From Scenedesmus sp. ARA3 (Eukaryota > Chlorophyta > Chlorophyceae > Sphaeropleales > Scenedesmaceae), in assembly GCA_004335835.1 (NCBI GenBank), contig RWJK01001973.1, forward strand, positions 124,001 through 188,000: DNA of 64,000 bases, in the 5' to 3' direction. Both the position numbers and the translations under genes were made by a program. This document shows, piece by piece, positions 48,901 through 60,000 of this stretch (positions are counted from its first letter, which is position 1; each line of letters opens with the position of its first letter). The notes beneath the pieces were generated by a model. The model did no database searches and was not told where the DNA came from. It saw only the letters and a list, made by a program, of their open reading frames with translations.

Positions 48901-50581
48901 GCTGTGCTGTGCTGGCAGCCGTGTGCCTGATTACAGCTGCTGGCATGTTGCAAGAAGCAGAGCGGGCATTACTATGTCCGCTGTGTATGGTTGTGCGCCT
49001 GCAGCTGGCTACGTCTCTTTGTTAGGGTTGTGCCTCACTCCAAACGTGTTGCTGCGCGTCTTTTGTGTGTGATGCTGCTGTACATCGCTGCTCCGCGTGC
49101 ATGTGCTGTACGTAATGGACAACGGGCGTGATGAGATGTGCTTTACTTGACCTTGCTGTTAACCATGGACGTGTGTGCTGCATTGCCTTATTTGCAGGAG
49201 CTGTACTTCACGGACAATGGGCGTGATGACATGGGCCCCAACAGGCCCGACTGTGAGCTCAACAAGGTCACACAGGACGGCCAGGACTTTGGCAGCCCCT
49301 ACTGCCATGTGAGTGGGCAGGGCTGGCACAGTTGTAACAGTAGTCATAACAGTAGTTATAACGCCACGCAGGGTGCATGCAGACACAACCAGCTTGCAGG
49401 AACAGGCGATGCAATGAGGCTCCCCAGGCTGAGAATGAGGGCTTGTGATTTGCAAAGGAGGGCCCTAGCTCCTGCGCAGCACGCTGCAAGCGTTGACTGG
49501 CAGCATGATGCTGCCTGGCAATTCTGCTGTGCTTGCTGCTAGCAGCGCAGCCACAGTACTGCAAGCAGGCCAGCAGCTGCCGCTTCTCACACTGCTGTGC
49601 ATAAACCTGCCCACTACAACAGCTCAGAACAAGATTGTGTGCTGTGCTGCGCTGTGCTTGCAGACGCAAGGCTTCGGCGCACCCATGAGGCGCAGTGTGG
49701 GGCGCAGCCAGCCCATCAACAACGAGACGCTAGCCATTGGCGGCCCAGTCCAGAACTGCACAAGTGAGTGTCAACGCGTAGTAGGATGGGATGAGTTCTT
49801 ACGTAGAGCTTTTAGCCCCATACCAGGCATGTCCGTGTCCTTTTCCAACTTAATTTGAATGTACGCACAGAACAGCATAAGCTCAAGCAGGCTTGCCTGC
49901 TTCTGATGCGGGAAAACGTGTAACTTGTAACACAAGTAAGGCCAGAGAGTGGCCGGTGTGGCAGCTGGCAGCCTGCAGCTTGAAGCTTGAAGCTTCAGCA
50001 CCACGTGCCTTTGGCTCTGCGTGACAAGTTGCCAGCAGCAGCTGCCTCGCGCATATGTGCCGCAATCAATGCGCGTGCTGGCAGTTGCCTGGCCTTGTCG
50101 CTGGTGCTGCTTGCGTGTGGCACGCAGTCCCAACGCTCCTGTTCCGATCCCGCTAGATTGCCTCAGTGGTGCAGCGCAACAGGCTCATCCTGACGTGCTG
50201 CTATTGCCTTGTTTGCGCCACTTAATAACCAAAGTAAACTTGTCCTGGCCCATGTCACTGCAGAGGAAGTGGCAGAGGGCCGCAGGGTGGCGCCAGTGCA
50301 GGCGATGGGGCCTCACGTGGCTCCCCTGGGGCTGCGCTTCTACAGGTGGAGCAAGGACGCAAAGGCCGCATTCCCCAAGGAGTGGGACAGGACACTGTTC
50401 ATTGTGCAGCGCGGCAGCTGGAACCGCGAGCCTCAGCCGATCGGGCAGCGCATCATGAGCCTGCGGCTGAATGCTGCCGGCGCCCCCTCGGACTACCGCA
50501 AGTTTGTGTCTGGCTGGCTGAAGCAGAACGCGACCAGCAAGGGTGCCGCTGCGGGCGACGACTCGTGGGGTGCGTTTGCAC

Positions 50582-50621
<40 letters not shown>

Positions 50622-50923
50622 AGGTCACACTGGTCTCCTGATGCGGCCTGCATTGTGCTCGAACTTTGACAGGCGTCCAGCACATGTCCTCAGCATCCAT
50701 ACACGTTGGTCATTGCGCATGCTGCACTGCTTACTGGGCGCACTGTGCCACTGCATCTTCTCACAAGCCCCTGCTGCTTGCTGGCGCCTCTGGGCACATG
50801 GTGTGTTTTGTGATTGCAGGGAGGCCGGCTGACCTGGAGCAGCTGCCTGATGGCTCTCTGCTGATCAGCGATGACACCTCAAGCTCAATCTTCAGGGTGA
50901 CATGGGAGGGCAAGAGGCGCTGA
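45983..50923 (+). CDS. Secreted glucose/sorbosone dehydrogenase-like beta-propeller protein
   Basis: Ten exons (45983-46055, 46468-46613, 47317-47526, 47768-47835, 48128-48255, 48736-48839, 49198-49308, 49664-49763, 50264-50569, 50820-50923) join in phase to 449 aa. A signal peptide (WMWLAVLVVCFAVAPSGAHA) precedes QKWWRKGVL. The body has the repeated propeller strands of soluble PQQ-type sugar dehydrogenases: VFAVVDSNSDGVVDYV, NTPHGIALQGDSLFVA, ATGVRNSVGLEHHPDT, LYFTDNGRDDMG, LFIVQRGSWNR, and the C-terminal RPADLEQLPDGSLLISDD then FRVTWEGKRR. Family enzymes oxidise aldoses or sorbosone with PQQ; whether this alga makes or imports PQQ is unknown, and some members are not enzymes. Location is the secretory pathway or outside the cell. 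Length is typical of the family. Confidence 0.84.
49106..49138 (+). repeat. Ghost copy of a dehydrogenase exon start
   Basis: Resembles the exon start at 49201-49233 at 28 of 33 bases, offset 95 bp, inside the preceding intron. It reads LYVMDNGRDEM against LYFTDNGRDDM in the true exon, so the amino-acid pattern is also retained. Confidence 0.78.
50583..50621. repeat. (CTG)13 microsatellite
   Basis: Thirteen perfect CTG units in the last intron of the dehydrogenase gene, 13 bp after the splice donor. Confidence 0.9.
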
Positions 50924-52059
50924 GCGAGACGCTGATGGCCGCGTGACAGCAGCACAAAAACTGTCCGCCTGAGATGCTGCTCGTGGGCTGGGCTGGCAGC
51001 GCACACCTGTCGCAGTGTCGGAATGCAAGCTCACATACTTCAGCATGGTATGGCATGCTGCCATTTGATGCACCGCCTCGTCAGTAGGCAAGGCGGCAGC
51101 TGGTGCTGCTTTGCGGGCTTGACGGGCAAGGGCGGCGGGGTATATGAGCAGCGCATGTTGCGTTTGAGATAGAACCGTATGTGCCTGGCGCACAATGGAG
51201 CAAGGAGAGTTCCTGCCCGCCTTCAGCTGGATCCCAGCCATTTTGCAGTACTCGTTCATCCTGCATTTTGCCTGCGTGCCTCAGGCAGTACAGCGCATCA
51301 TTGTTTGGTTTTCAGCACGGTGTACGCTTAGTCACCTAGTCGTTGTCACTGCATCTTTTGGGTTCATGGTCAGAGTTTGCACCAGCCTGCTGCTGCAGTA
51401 CAGCACGCTGGCAAACACATGCAAGGCTGTGCCTGGCTGGTGTGCATGCCCCCTGTGCACAACAAATTTGCTTGCATGCGCGAATTGTTTTGGCAGTTTG
51501 ACTATTTCATGTGACACTTGTACATACGGATGACACACTCACGCATTTTTCAGTGAGGCTATCGCATCCTACACTTGTTTGTGTGCCTGCATAAGGTCAG
51601 GCTCCCCGGGTATTGTTGGCGTGCGCACGCGATCAGCACGATTGGGTTGTGCACAGCATGCGGTGGTGTTCCCAAGGGCAGTTGCTCTGACTACACACCA
51701 CACAGTGGCACTGGTCCTGCAGGCCCAGCAGAAGCTGGTGCACCCGTGGGCGGCACTTCCCTTTGGCCAGCTTTGGAAGTACTGGGTACTGACAAAGGGT
51801 TTCCACCAATATGCATGTGTTTCCATCAGAGGTGGGCGGTCCCTGCGACGTGTTGTGTGCCGCAGCTGCCGTGTATGCACCACACGCTGCGGCAGCAAGG
51901 GTGGGCTGCAGGCAGTACTGAAGTAGAGTAGTACACTCAGGCTCATGTGGCTCTCCAAGGGCTCGCAAGTTGCGAGCAAACCACGTGGCATATGTCATTG
52001 TTTGACTAGCATTCGGTTTGTCAGGGTAACCAATTTTCGCGTTGTTACACTGCGCTGCA

Positions 52060-52189
52060 TACTTCACAGCGAATCAGTGGACTGATGTGTAACAAACACT
52101 CAGATGACAGGCGATTTGCACCAGTGTATGACGGAGGTACCAAGGCATATTTGAAAATGTGTACTTCACAGCGAATCAGTGGACTGATG
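52060..52189. repeat. 28-bp direct repeat, 102-bp spacing
   Basis: Two identical 28-bp copies, 52060-52087 and 52162-52189, beginning tacttcacagcgaatcag. The spacer is unrelated. The arrangement could be a target-site-like or recombination remnant, but no element was recognised between them. Confidence 0.85.
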
Positions 52190-52347
52190 CCGCGGCGGCC
52201 GTTGTATGCGCAGCATAACACTATGCTAGCAGCACTACATCCAGCCCTGCCCTGTGCCCTGGCATGCATACATCTGCAGCAAGCGACGGCGGCAACCATA
52301 ACTTCTGGCGCAATCGCATGCTGCCCTACAGCCATGCCTGCATTTTG

Positions 52348-52461
52348 AGCGCTCAACAGCCCTGCAAAGCAGCGCAACCACGCTCGCACGCAGCACCAGC
52401 AGAGCAGCGCTCAACAACCCCGCAACTCAGCGCAACCAACGCTCGCACGCAGCACCAGCAG
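52348..52461. repeat. 58-bp tandem duplication
   Basis: Two copies of a 56-58 bp unit (agcgctcaaca... to ...cgcagcaccagcag), second copy from 52406, with a few substitutions and one-base indels. Confidence 0.82.
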
Positions 52462-52987
52462 ATAAGACAGTGCACTGTGCACAGTGCCACGTGGGTGCAG
52501 GTGCTGACTGCCACCAACACCGGCTCAGCCCTGCTGTGAGCGTGCCATGTTGCGTGCGATGACCTGTTACCAACAAGATAGTATCTGATGCCTATGGGAG
52601 GCCTGGCGCGCATAGCCCAGCATACCGACCCAACAACGACAGCGATGCACTGCCAGCCGCTGCTGCCACCCACGCCTGCGTAGTGTGGGTGGCAGTACAC
52701 CCAGCACCTGCTTACACGGCAGTGCTGTCAAGGCTGTAACTGACCCTTCAGCAAAAGCTCAAGCGCACAAACATGCAACAAAACCTGAATGGTGAAGCGC
52801 CACGCGCAGCCTGCGTACAACACGACTTAAGGCTTTGGCTGCCACCGCAGCAGCAACCACTGCCCTACTGCCTGATTCACACCGCACCCACACCATCGCT
52901 CCAGCTGTGCAGCGTCACCATCATCATCACACCCACAGCACCCCAGCCTGCTGTCATAACACCCTAAACTAACATGTTATTTAACAA

Positions 52988-54126
52988 CTAGGGCGGCGGC
53001 GGGAAGCCCAGCAGTGGGTTCAGCCCTGCTGCTCCACCCAGCCCTGGGATGCTACCAGCCATAGCAGGCACAGCAAGTGGCGCTGTCATGCCTGCTAAGC
53101 CCTGCAGCCCTGCAAACCCTGGTAGCCCTGCAAGCCCCGGCATCAGCCCTGCCCCGAGGTTTGGCATGCCAGCCATACCTGGCATGCTGCCGAGTGCCGG
53201 CACTGCCGGCAGGGGCGCCGGCGTGATCCACTCGCCTGCTGCTGCCCTGTTGTAGTCAACCTCTGTCACGTGGCTGGCCTTCACCTGCAGCGATGCAGTG
53301 ATGCAACATGAGGCAGCGGCCAGCAGCAGACACATATGATCAGCGGCGTGCAAAGGGTGGTGCAGAGCAGCAATCATGCAAGCGCATGCTGCCAGGTTGC
53401 AATACAGTAAGAAGCCCTGCGCAAACAAACAGGCCGCTGCCCCGCCCTGCGCCCTTCTTCTGTGTAGCTGCGCAGATTTGACTCGCAACATGCCTTGCTC
53501 AGAGCTCGCATCAATCTCACAGCCGTCCATGCAAATCCCACTATGTCTGCTGGCACTGCAGCTGCCGCCAATGCCTTTTTCACGCACGACATCTGCTGCC
53601 ACTGCATCTGCTGGCACTGCATCCCGCACTACACCTGCCAGCAATGCATGTCACCCAGCGTGCACCTGCTGGCATTGCACCTGCTCGCTCTGCATCTCCC
53701 ATGCACCGCATGTCATGGACACAGCACCTGCTGTCACCGCGCCTGCCACCACTGCACCACCCCGCACCTTGTTGTCGTCAAAGAGCCGCCCGTCCATCAT
53801 CTGCTTGCACTTGGCCGCCTCCGCGCTGGCCGCAAACTTGACGTACACGCGGCATGGTTCACCCTCAGCCACGTCCTCGCCCGGCACAGGCACAGCAATG
53901 CCCAGCACCTTGCCGCAGCGCACTGACTCCTCGTACACCATCTCAGACACCTGGCAGGAATGTGGCAGCAGCAGCAGCAGCAGCGGCAGCAGCAGCAGCA
54001 GCGGCAGCAGCAGCAGCAGCGGCAGCAGCAGCGGCAGCAGCAGCAGCAGGTCACAGCGGTGTTACACAGGCCGGCAGCGCACCGCCTCCTCGTACACCAT
54101 CTACAACACCTTGCAGGAGACACACG

Positions 54127-54158
<32 letters not shown>

Positions 54159-56347
54159 ACAGGCCACAGAAACCAACAGGCGTTACAAACAAGCCAGATG
54201 GCAGCAGAACTGTAAGCTGGACAAGCACAGCAGCCAGGCATCCAGCACGGTGTGCAGAGGATAGCGTCACGTGCCCAGGTAAAGCTACTAGCTTACTGCT
54301 GTCCTGCAAGGGTATGCAATCACAGTTGGCCGACTGTGATTGCCTACCCTTGCAGGGCAGCCGTAAGACCAGTAGCGAGACCAGTCAGAACACCACCATG
54401 CTGGCAGCCACAGCGGTCCTCGCAGTGCCCTCCCTGCTGCTGCTTCAAACCTCACCTCCTGGCGCTCGTCGCTGCTTCTGATAGCCGCTGCATCGAGCAG
54501 CTCCTCCAGCACATTTAGCTTGCAGGAAACATGATGCTCGCGTGACAGCATTTGACCCCGCTTGCCAGGCCGGATACATGCACAATGCCAGCAGCGCCAG
54601 CAGGCCCCCAGCTGCTGCTTCACCCTTGCACCAAACACACTGAATACGTTTATTCTGGTGACCAGGGGCGCAAAACTCGACTGGCTGGCCATACACAGCA
54701 GTGAAGAGGACCTGATTGCCTGCTGCAGCTTGATTATCTCACCTCCTGGCGCTCGTCGCTGCTCCTGATGGCTGCTGCGTCCAGCAGCCCCTCCAGCAGC
54801 ACCACGGCAGTCACGCCGCCCATCAGCGCGGCAGCAACCTGCTGCGCTGCTGCCATCGTGTCGTTGGCAGCGCCTGCAGCAGACACGGCGTGAGGCGATG
54901 CAAAGCGGTACGCAGCAGGTGAGCATGGTGAGAATGTGGCCTTGACAGCAGCGCTGCCTGGCACGCTTGCACTAAAAAGGAGCGACATGAGCGGGGCGGA
55001 AGTCATGCCGGCTAGCCGGCTAGTCACTGCCTGACTTGCTGAGACTGCGGCCAACAGCCTTGCAAAGGCAGCACAAGCACCACTGCCAGCCGAAAAAAAC
55101 CAGTTTCACTGGATCGGCAGACACCGCATCTGGCACCCAGCAGGAGAACATCCAAACTGAAGTGCCATGGTTGGCAGCGGCCACCCCTTGCGCTGTGCAG
55201 CTACTACGCCAGCTATCATGCCAGCGCGCCGCACCTGTCGCTGCGCTGGTGCCTGGCACGTAGCCCTTGGGCCGCCCGATGTTCATCTGCCGCCCGCACA
55301 GCTCCGTCTTGTCCAGCGTCATCGCGGTGGTGGCCAGCTCCTCTGTGCGGAACTCCACAAACGCAAAGCGGCCTGCGCAAGAAGCGATGCAGCAGCAGGA
55401 TGTAGTGGCGCCAAGTACAGGGCATGGACAGCAGCAACAGGTGTGAACGATACTATGTGCCAGGCATGCCTGTGCCGATGAACTGCGCCCGGCTTTGAGT
55501 ACTGCCAGCAGTTGCAGGAGGCAACAGCATCTTGGTGTGCGTGCAGAATCTGCAGGGATGTGCCTGCTGCCAAGCACCCAGCTCCACTGTGCCCACATGT
55601 GCTTCTCAAAGGGTGTTTGAACCTGACCCCACAGCCCACGGCCTGCACCATGCAAAGACCCAACAGGTCCTAAGCAGCTCGCATACATATTGATGTCTGC
55701 ACAAGCTGCCTATTGCCGCTGCCGCTGTGCCTGCAGCCGGCCACACACACCTGTGTTGTCCATCTTCACTGTCAGTACTGGCGGGTTGGTCACTGGATCG
55801 GGCACCATGCCAGCCAGAGCAGCATTGAACAGCTCCGTCAGCATCTCAATCGTGACAGTGCCGATCGCCAAGTTGCCGATGTATATCTCGCGCGACTTGC
55901 GAGCCTCCACACTGCCTGCGCCAGCAGCAGCAGCCACGGCTGCAGAGCCCATCGCTGATTGCGCTGCTGCTACCATCGCTGCAGGGGCGGCCACAGCTGT
56001 AACGCCGCCGCCGAGCAGCGCCTGCTGCTGCGCAAGCATCTGCCGCTGCAGCTGCGCCTGCGCCTGTGCTGCTGCCAGCGCCTGCATCTGGGCCTGCGAG
56101 CAACATGCAGCACCATACGCGGTTGTGTCAGCAGTTGCGCATGCCTGCAGTCCAATGACAGATCATGCCATGCCGGACATACTTGCATGACGCTGCAGCA
56201 GCGGAGCTTCTCCTAACGTTGCCCACAGGGACCGCACAACATGAGATGAGCAGCTCTACCTATGCCACAAACACAATAAGCATCGCCTTGTCTGCGTGCT
56301 GTACGGTCCAGCATGCGCACTACAGCAATACCAGAGTCGCATGTTGC

Positions 56348-56386
<39 letters not shown>

Positions 56387-56705
56387 TGCTGCTGCACTTA
56401 CCACTGCGCTGTTGGGGTCTGGGTCTGCCCATCCTCGCCTTTCCCTGCTCCGGCTGCAGGCACGCATGCGCACAAACATGTGTGAGTTGGCTTGTAATTC
56501 GTGTTGCAGGCTGTGAATGGACCGCATAAATGGCATCCAGGCAGCAACACAGTTGCAGTGCAGAGCATAGGGCAGCTGCTGCTGAGGCACAGCAAACCAG
56601 CGTCTGCTGGCCACGCGCAACATACCTTCTCCTCCTGTCTCTGCTCCTGCTTCTACTTCTGCTGCGTTTCCTGTTAGATCTATCCCTGCTCCTATCCCTA
56701 GCCAT
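52988..56705 (-). CDS. U2AF65-like splicing factor: RS domain, RRM1 and UHM, no RRM2
   Basis: Seven exons (56705-56626, 56453-56402, 56093-55751, 55372-55235, 54873-54743, 53950-53768, 53284-52988) join in phase to 407 aa. Residues 2-35 are an RS domain (MARDRSRDRSNRKRSRS). Next comes RSRERRGWADPDPN, with the basic-then-Trp pattern of a U2AF ligand motif that could hold the small U2AF subunit. After a Q/A-rich stretch, one RRM follows (REIYIGNLAIGTVT, RFAFVEFRTEELATTAM), closest to U2AF65 RRM1. The C-terminal domain (VVLLEGLLDAAAI, MVYEESVRCGKVLGIAVPVPG, CRVYVKFAASAEAAKC, DGRLFDDNKV, DYNRAAAGEW) is a U2AF homology motif of the type that binds SF1. A Pro/Gly/Leu tail ends the protein. It should recognise the polypyrimidine tract and 3' splice site in the nucleus. 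Confidence 0.84.
54076..54118 (-). repeat. Ghost copy of a U2AF-like exon start
   Basis: A degenerate copy of the acceptor and first 30 or so bases of the exon starting at 53950 (VSEMVYEESVRC; the copy reads like V-V-D-G-V-Y-E-E-A-V-R-C). It lies about 150 bp upstream in the intron, minus sense, next to a CAG-rich stretch. Confidence 0.8.
54303..54356. repeat. 54-bp imperfect palindrome
   Basis: Two 27-base arms with no spacer and only two mismatched pairs (left arm begins cctgcaagggtatgcaatca, right arm ends cctacccttgcagg). It lies in an intron of the U2AF-like gene, between a ghost exon end and a ghost exon start. On RNA it would form a strong hairpin. Confidence 0.88.
54451..54512 (-). 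repeat. Ghost copy of a U2AF-like exon end plus donor
   Basis: Matches the 3' end and donor of the exon 54873-54743 (LLDAAAIRSSDERQE, then gtgag) over about 60 bases with a handful of changes, 287 bp into the following intron (minus sense). The copy still reads ELLDAAAIRSSDERQE. Confidence 0.85.
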
Positions 56706-57037
56706 TGTGTCTGGAAGGACTTGCTCAATGTGCTGCTGATGTCCCTTACTGCACCTGCTTTGTATGTACACTTCAAAACTGCTCAGCAGCCACCATCCGC
56801 CCTTCGAAGCGTGAACTTTCAAACAATACAGAGATCGCTAGGCTGGCTGCATCAAAAGCTGTGCAAAGCCCACCAAGTGTCACGGGAAATAACACACAGG
56901 GTGCAACACGCTTCCTTGGCCTTACGACGGAAGAAAACGAAACGTAAAGGAGTGATCAAGGGCGTTGGACATTCACTGTAGGCCTGCAGGACGATAGGCA
57001 GATGGCTCTGAGCCTCAGGAAGAAGTGAATTTAAACA
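56706..57037. promoter_or_regulatory. Bidirectional promoter region, U2AF-like (-) and UBP22 (+)
   Basis: 332 bp between divergent start codons, with lower GC than the flanking exons. Both neighbours are nuclear factors (splicing and chromatin). No clear core promoter motif was identified. Confidence 0.55.
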
Positions 57038-60000
57038 ATGAAGCGAAATAGAGATAGTAAAAGCTGTTTTTGTGTTCATTTGGACCCTTCGGCGTACACA
57101 GACAGGGCATGGGTCCCTCTGCTGCACAAGCTGTTGAGGAAGGCAAGCCCGGCATGCAACTGGCAGTGCTGCAGCACTTCATTGCTGTTTTTCATCCACG
57201 TGATGCATGTCTGGGGTCCGAACAACGAGACAGCCGTCATGCGTGATGCTGCCACTGCCATTGAGTACTGCGCCTGAGCATGTCATGGCATCAGCACAGC
57301 AAGCAGCTGTTGACATCAGGCAGGCATCTGCACATGCCACAGGACAGTCATGTTATATTATTCGAGGAATTGACCTTTGTAATGCTTGGAGTTGTGCAGC
57401 TGCAGTGCGTAACCCTGCGATTCGTTTGGTTGCTTCACCTAACACTGTTGTGACCAGGGTGCTGTGCTTGCTGCTGCAGGGTCAGGAGCCAAGTGGCAGC
57501 AGTGCTCACAACAAGTCATTGCACTGTATAGCTTGTGACACAGCAGCAGCAGCCACAGCAGACGTCAAAACAGGCTGTGGTGAGTGACAGCAGTAGGACC
57601 AGCACGAGCGCTTGCGCTGGGACGCAGCTCGAGAGTGCCGGGTCTGTGTTGCTCACCTGAGTGCTGTGCATGCCTTTTTTCGAGTTCAGCAGCAGCTGGT
57701 TGCTGTAGTAGCATGCATCGACAATTGCAGGAGATCAGCAGATGCGAGTGCGCTTGTGTGGCATAATCTGCAGCCTGCACAGCAGGCTTCATGGTGTCCA
57801 AGGCTTGGTTGCAGCCATCAGCAGCAGAGCAGCCGGGGCTCTGTTTAAAAAGGCATTATCTGTAGATGATTCGACGGCTTTTGATCAGCTTATTTCCTTT
57901 CAGGCCGTCGTATCGCCGAGCTCAGAGCTCGGTGACGAGCTGCTCAAGCGGACTTTCGACGTGTCGTAGTGATCTGCCTTTCCACAGCACATTTTATCTC
58001 CTGGCTGCAATCATCGGCTTCAATCGCGCGGCAAAGTCATCAGGCTGCTGTGTGCCAGCCTCCTGCTGGGTCTCACTTTGCAAAAGCTACTGCTGCTGCT
58101 GGTGCTGGCTGCTTCTGCAATGCCTGCTACCGCAGGCCATGCTATTGTGCTGGATTTGCACCGGCTGGAGTTATACTGCAGGGAGTGCAGCGACTATGTT
58201 TACCTGCAGCAGTTTGATGATGCTGTTGTGGTGAGTGCATCTGGCGGGCCACAGGCCAGCAGCTCCCAGAAGCAACGTTGTACCCCGATGATTTCCTCCT
58301 CCATCATCAAATGCCTGTTGACCATGCATCACAAAGTCAGTATATTCAGACGCAGATTGGCCTTGTGCTTTACCATGTAGTGGCCAAATGCTGCTGCGAT
58401 GCGCTGCCTGAGTAAACCTTTGGTCCACTGCCCTGCTCTGATGCGCCCTGCAGCTGATGAGCCAGCAGTTCATGCAGCAGCAGGAGCAGCAGCAGCAGCA
58501 GCAGCAGAACAACAGCAACGCCAACCGCCTACCTGAGGGCGACCCTGGCCCAGACCTACAAGCGAAGCGCCAGCGCCTGGCAGCAGCTGCTGCAGCAGCA
58601 GCAAGCACTCCCAACGGCCAGGGCACCGGCAGCCAGCAGCAGCAGCACAAAGGTGGCAGCAGCAGCCATGCTGCCACAGCAGCATTAGCAGAACAAGCAG
58701 CAGCAGGCGGGGGCTGTGACCTGGCTGCACTGGCGAGCCTGTCAGGGGCCTGCGGCCAGCTGGCTGCTGCTGACGGCTTCCCGCTAGGGCTGCGGGGGCT
58801 GAACAACTTGGGCAACACCTGCTTCATGAACAGCGTGCTGCAGGTGGGTCAGGTGCTGCGTGGTTGTTTGTTTTCAGTGCAAGGTGGTCGCGCAAGGTGG
58901 TTGTGCTGCAACATAGCCAGCAGCTGCTTCATGGTAGCGTGCAGCAGGTTGGGCATGGCGCAGCTGGCACAGCCAGCAGACCTGCACTGGCTACATGGCG
59001 ATCGTGCTGTGCATCAATGCACTGTCTAACGCAGCTTCTGGCCATGCTGCTGCTGCTGCTGCGCGTGCAGGTGATGTTCCACGCGCCGCTGCTGCCGGCC
59101 TTCTACCTGGGTGAGGGCCACGACCCCAGCGCCTGCAGGCTCACCGCGCGAGACAAGCCCTGCCTCTCATGCCAGATGGTGAGCACATCGGGCTGCTGCT
59201 GCTGCTGCTGCTGCTGTTGGTTCTGCTGCTGCTGGTGGCTGGGCGCCCTTCCCCCTGCTGTGCTTCACTCTGGTGGCGTTGTTGCTGACTTGTCATGCGG
59301 CAGGCAGGCTTATGAAGGGCTCTGCCTGCTGCCTTATACCCGCACTGCACGGCCAGGGTGGCCTCGCTACACCTCGTCACTGCTGCAGTCACTGCTTCCA
59401 GCGCTTGTCTTGCTCTGCCGCTGCAGGAGTCTGTGTTCGGCGAGGTCTACTCGGGCAACCGGCTGCATGTCGTTTCGGCTGCAGTCACTGACCGGCACTT
59501 ACCTTGCATTGCCGCTGCCGCTTCTCCCGGCACGGTTGCAGGAGTCTGTGTTTGGCGAGGTCTACTCGGGCAACCGTCAGCCGTTCAGCCCGGCCGAGTT
59601 CCTGTACCAGTGGTGGCGCTTCGCTGACAGCCTTGCCGGCTACCAGATGCAGGATGCACACGAGTTCTTCTTGAGCCTGCTGGAGGGCCTGTCTGGCTCA
59701 CTGGTGCCCCTGCCTGAGCTAGAGGCAGAGCCGGCAGCAGCAGCAGCAGATGGGCCAGCTGCTGCTGCTGTCAAGGCTGGTGCAGCAGCTAGCACAGGCC
59801 AACATGACAGCCAAGTACAGCAGCAGCAGCAGGCGCTGATGTTTCCGCATGGCGGGCAGGCCTTTGCAGCCCTGCAACAGCAGCAGAAGCAGCAGCAGCA
59901 GCAGCTGGGCTTTGTGAATGGCCAGGCTGGCTTTTTGCAGCAGCATGCAGCAGGGGCCATGTTGGGGCTGGATGTGCTGGGAGGCAGCATGGGCTTCAAT

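Larger units (their letters stand above)
50924..52987. other. Convergent intergenic region, dehydrogenase and U2AF-like genes
   Basis: About 2.1 kb between converging stop codons. It holds two sets of direct repeats (52060-52189 and 52348-52461). Frames up to about 145 codons exist on both strands but show no domain, codon pattern or splice context that I can support. Confidence 0.55.

Noticed and set aside
51081..51991. Open frames of 60-140 codons on both strands after the dehydrogenase
   Set aside because: Unsupported by homology or splice signals, mutually overlapping, and in a convergent 3' region.
53854..54264. Plus-strand frames of 130-170 codons encoding polyA, polyQ or polyR across the U2AF-like gene
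   Set aside because: They are antisense readings of CAG-rich intron and exon sequence; the minus strand has a phase-consistent RRM/UHM gene.
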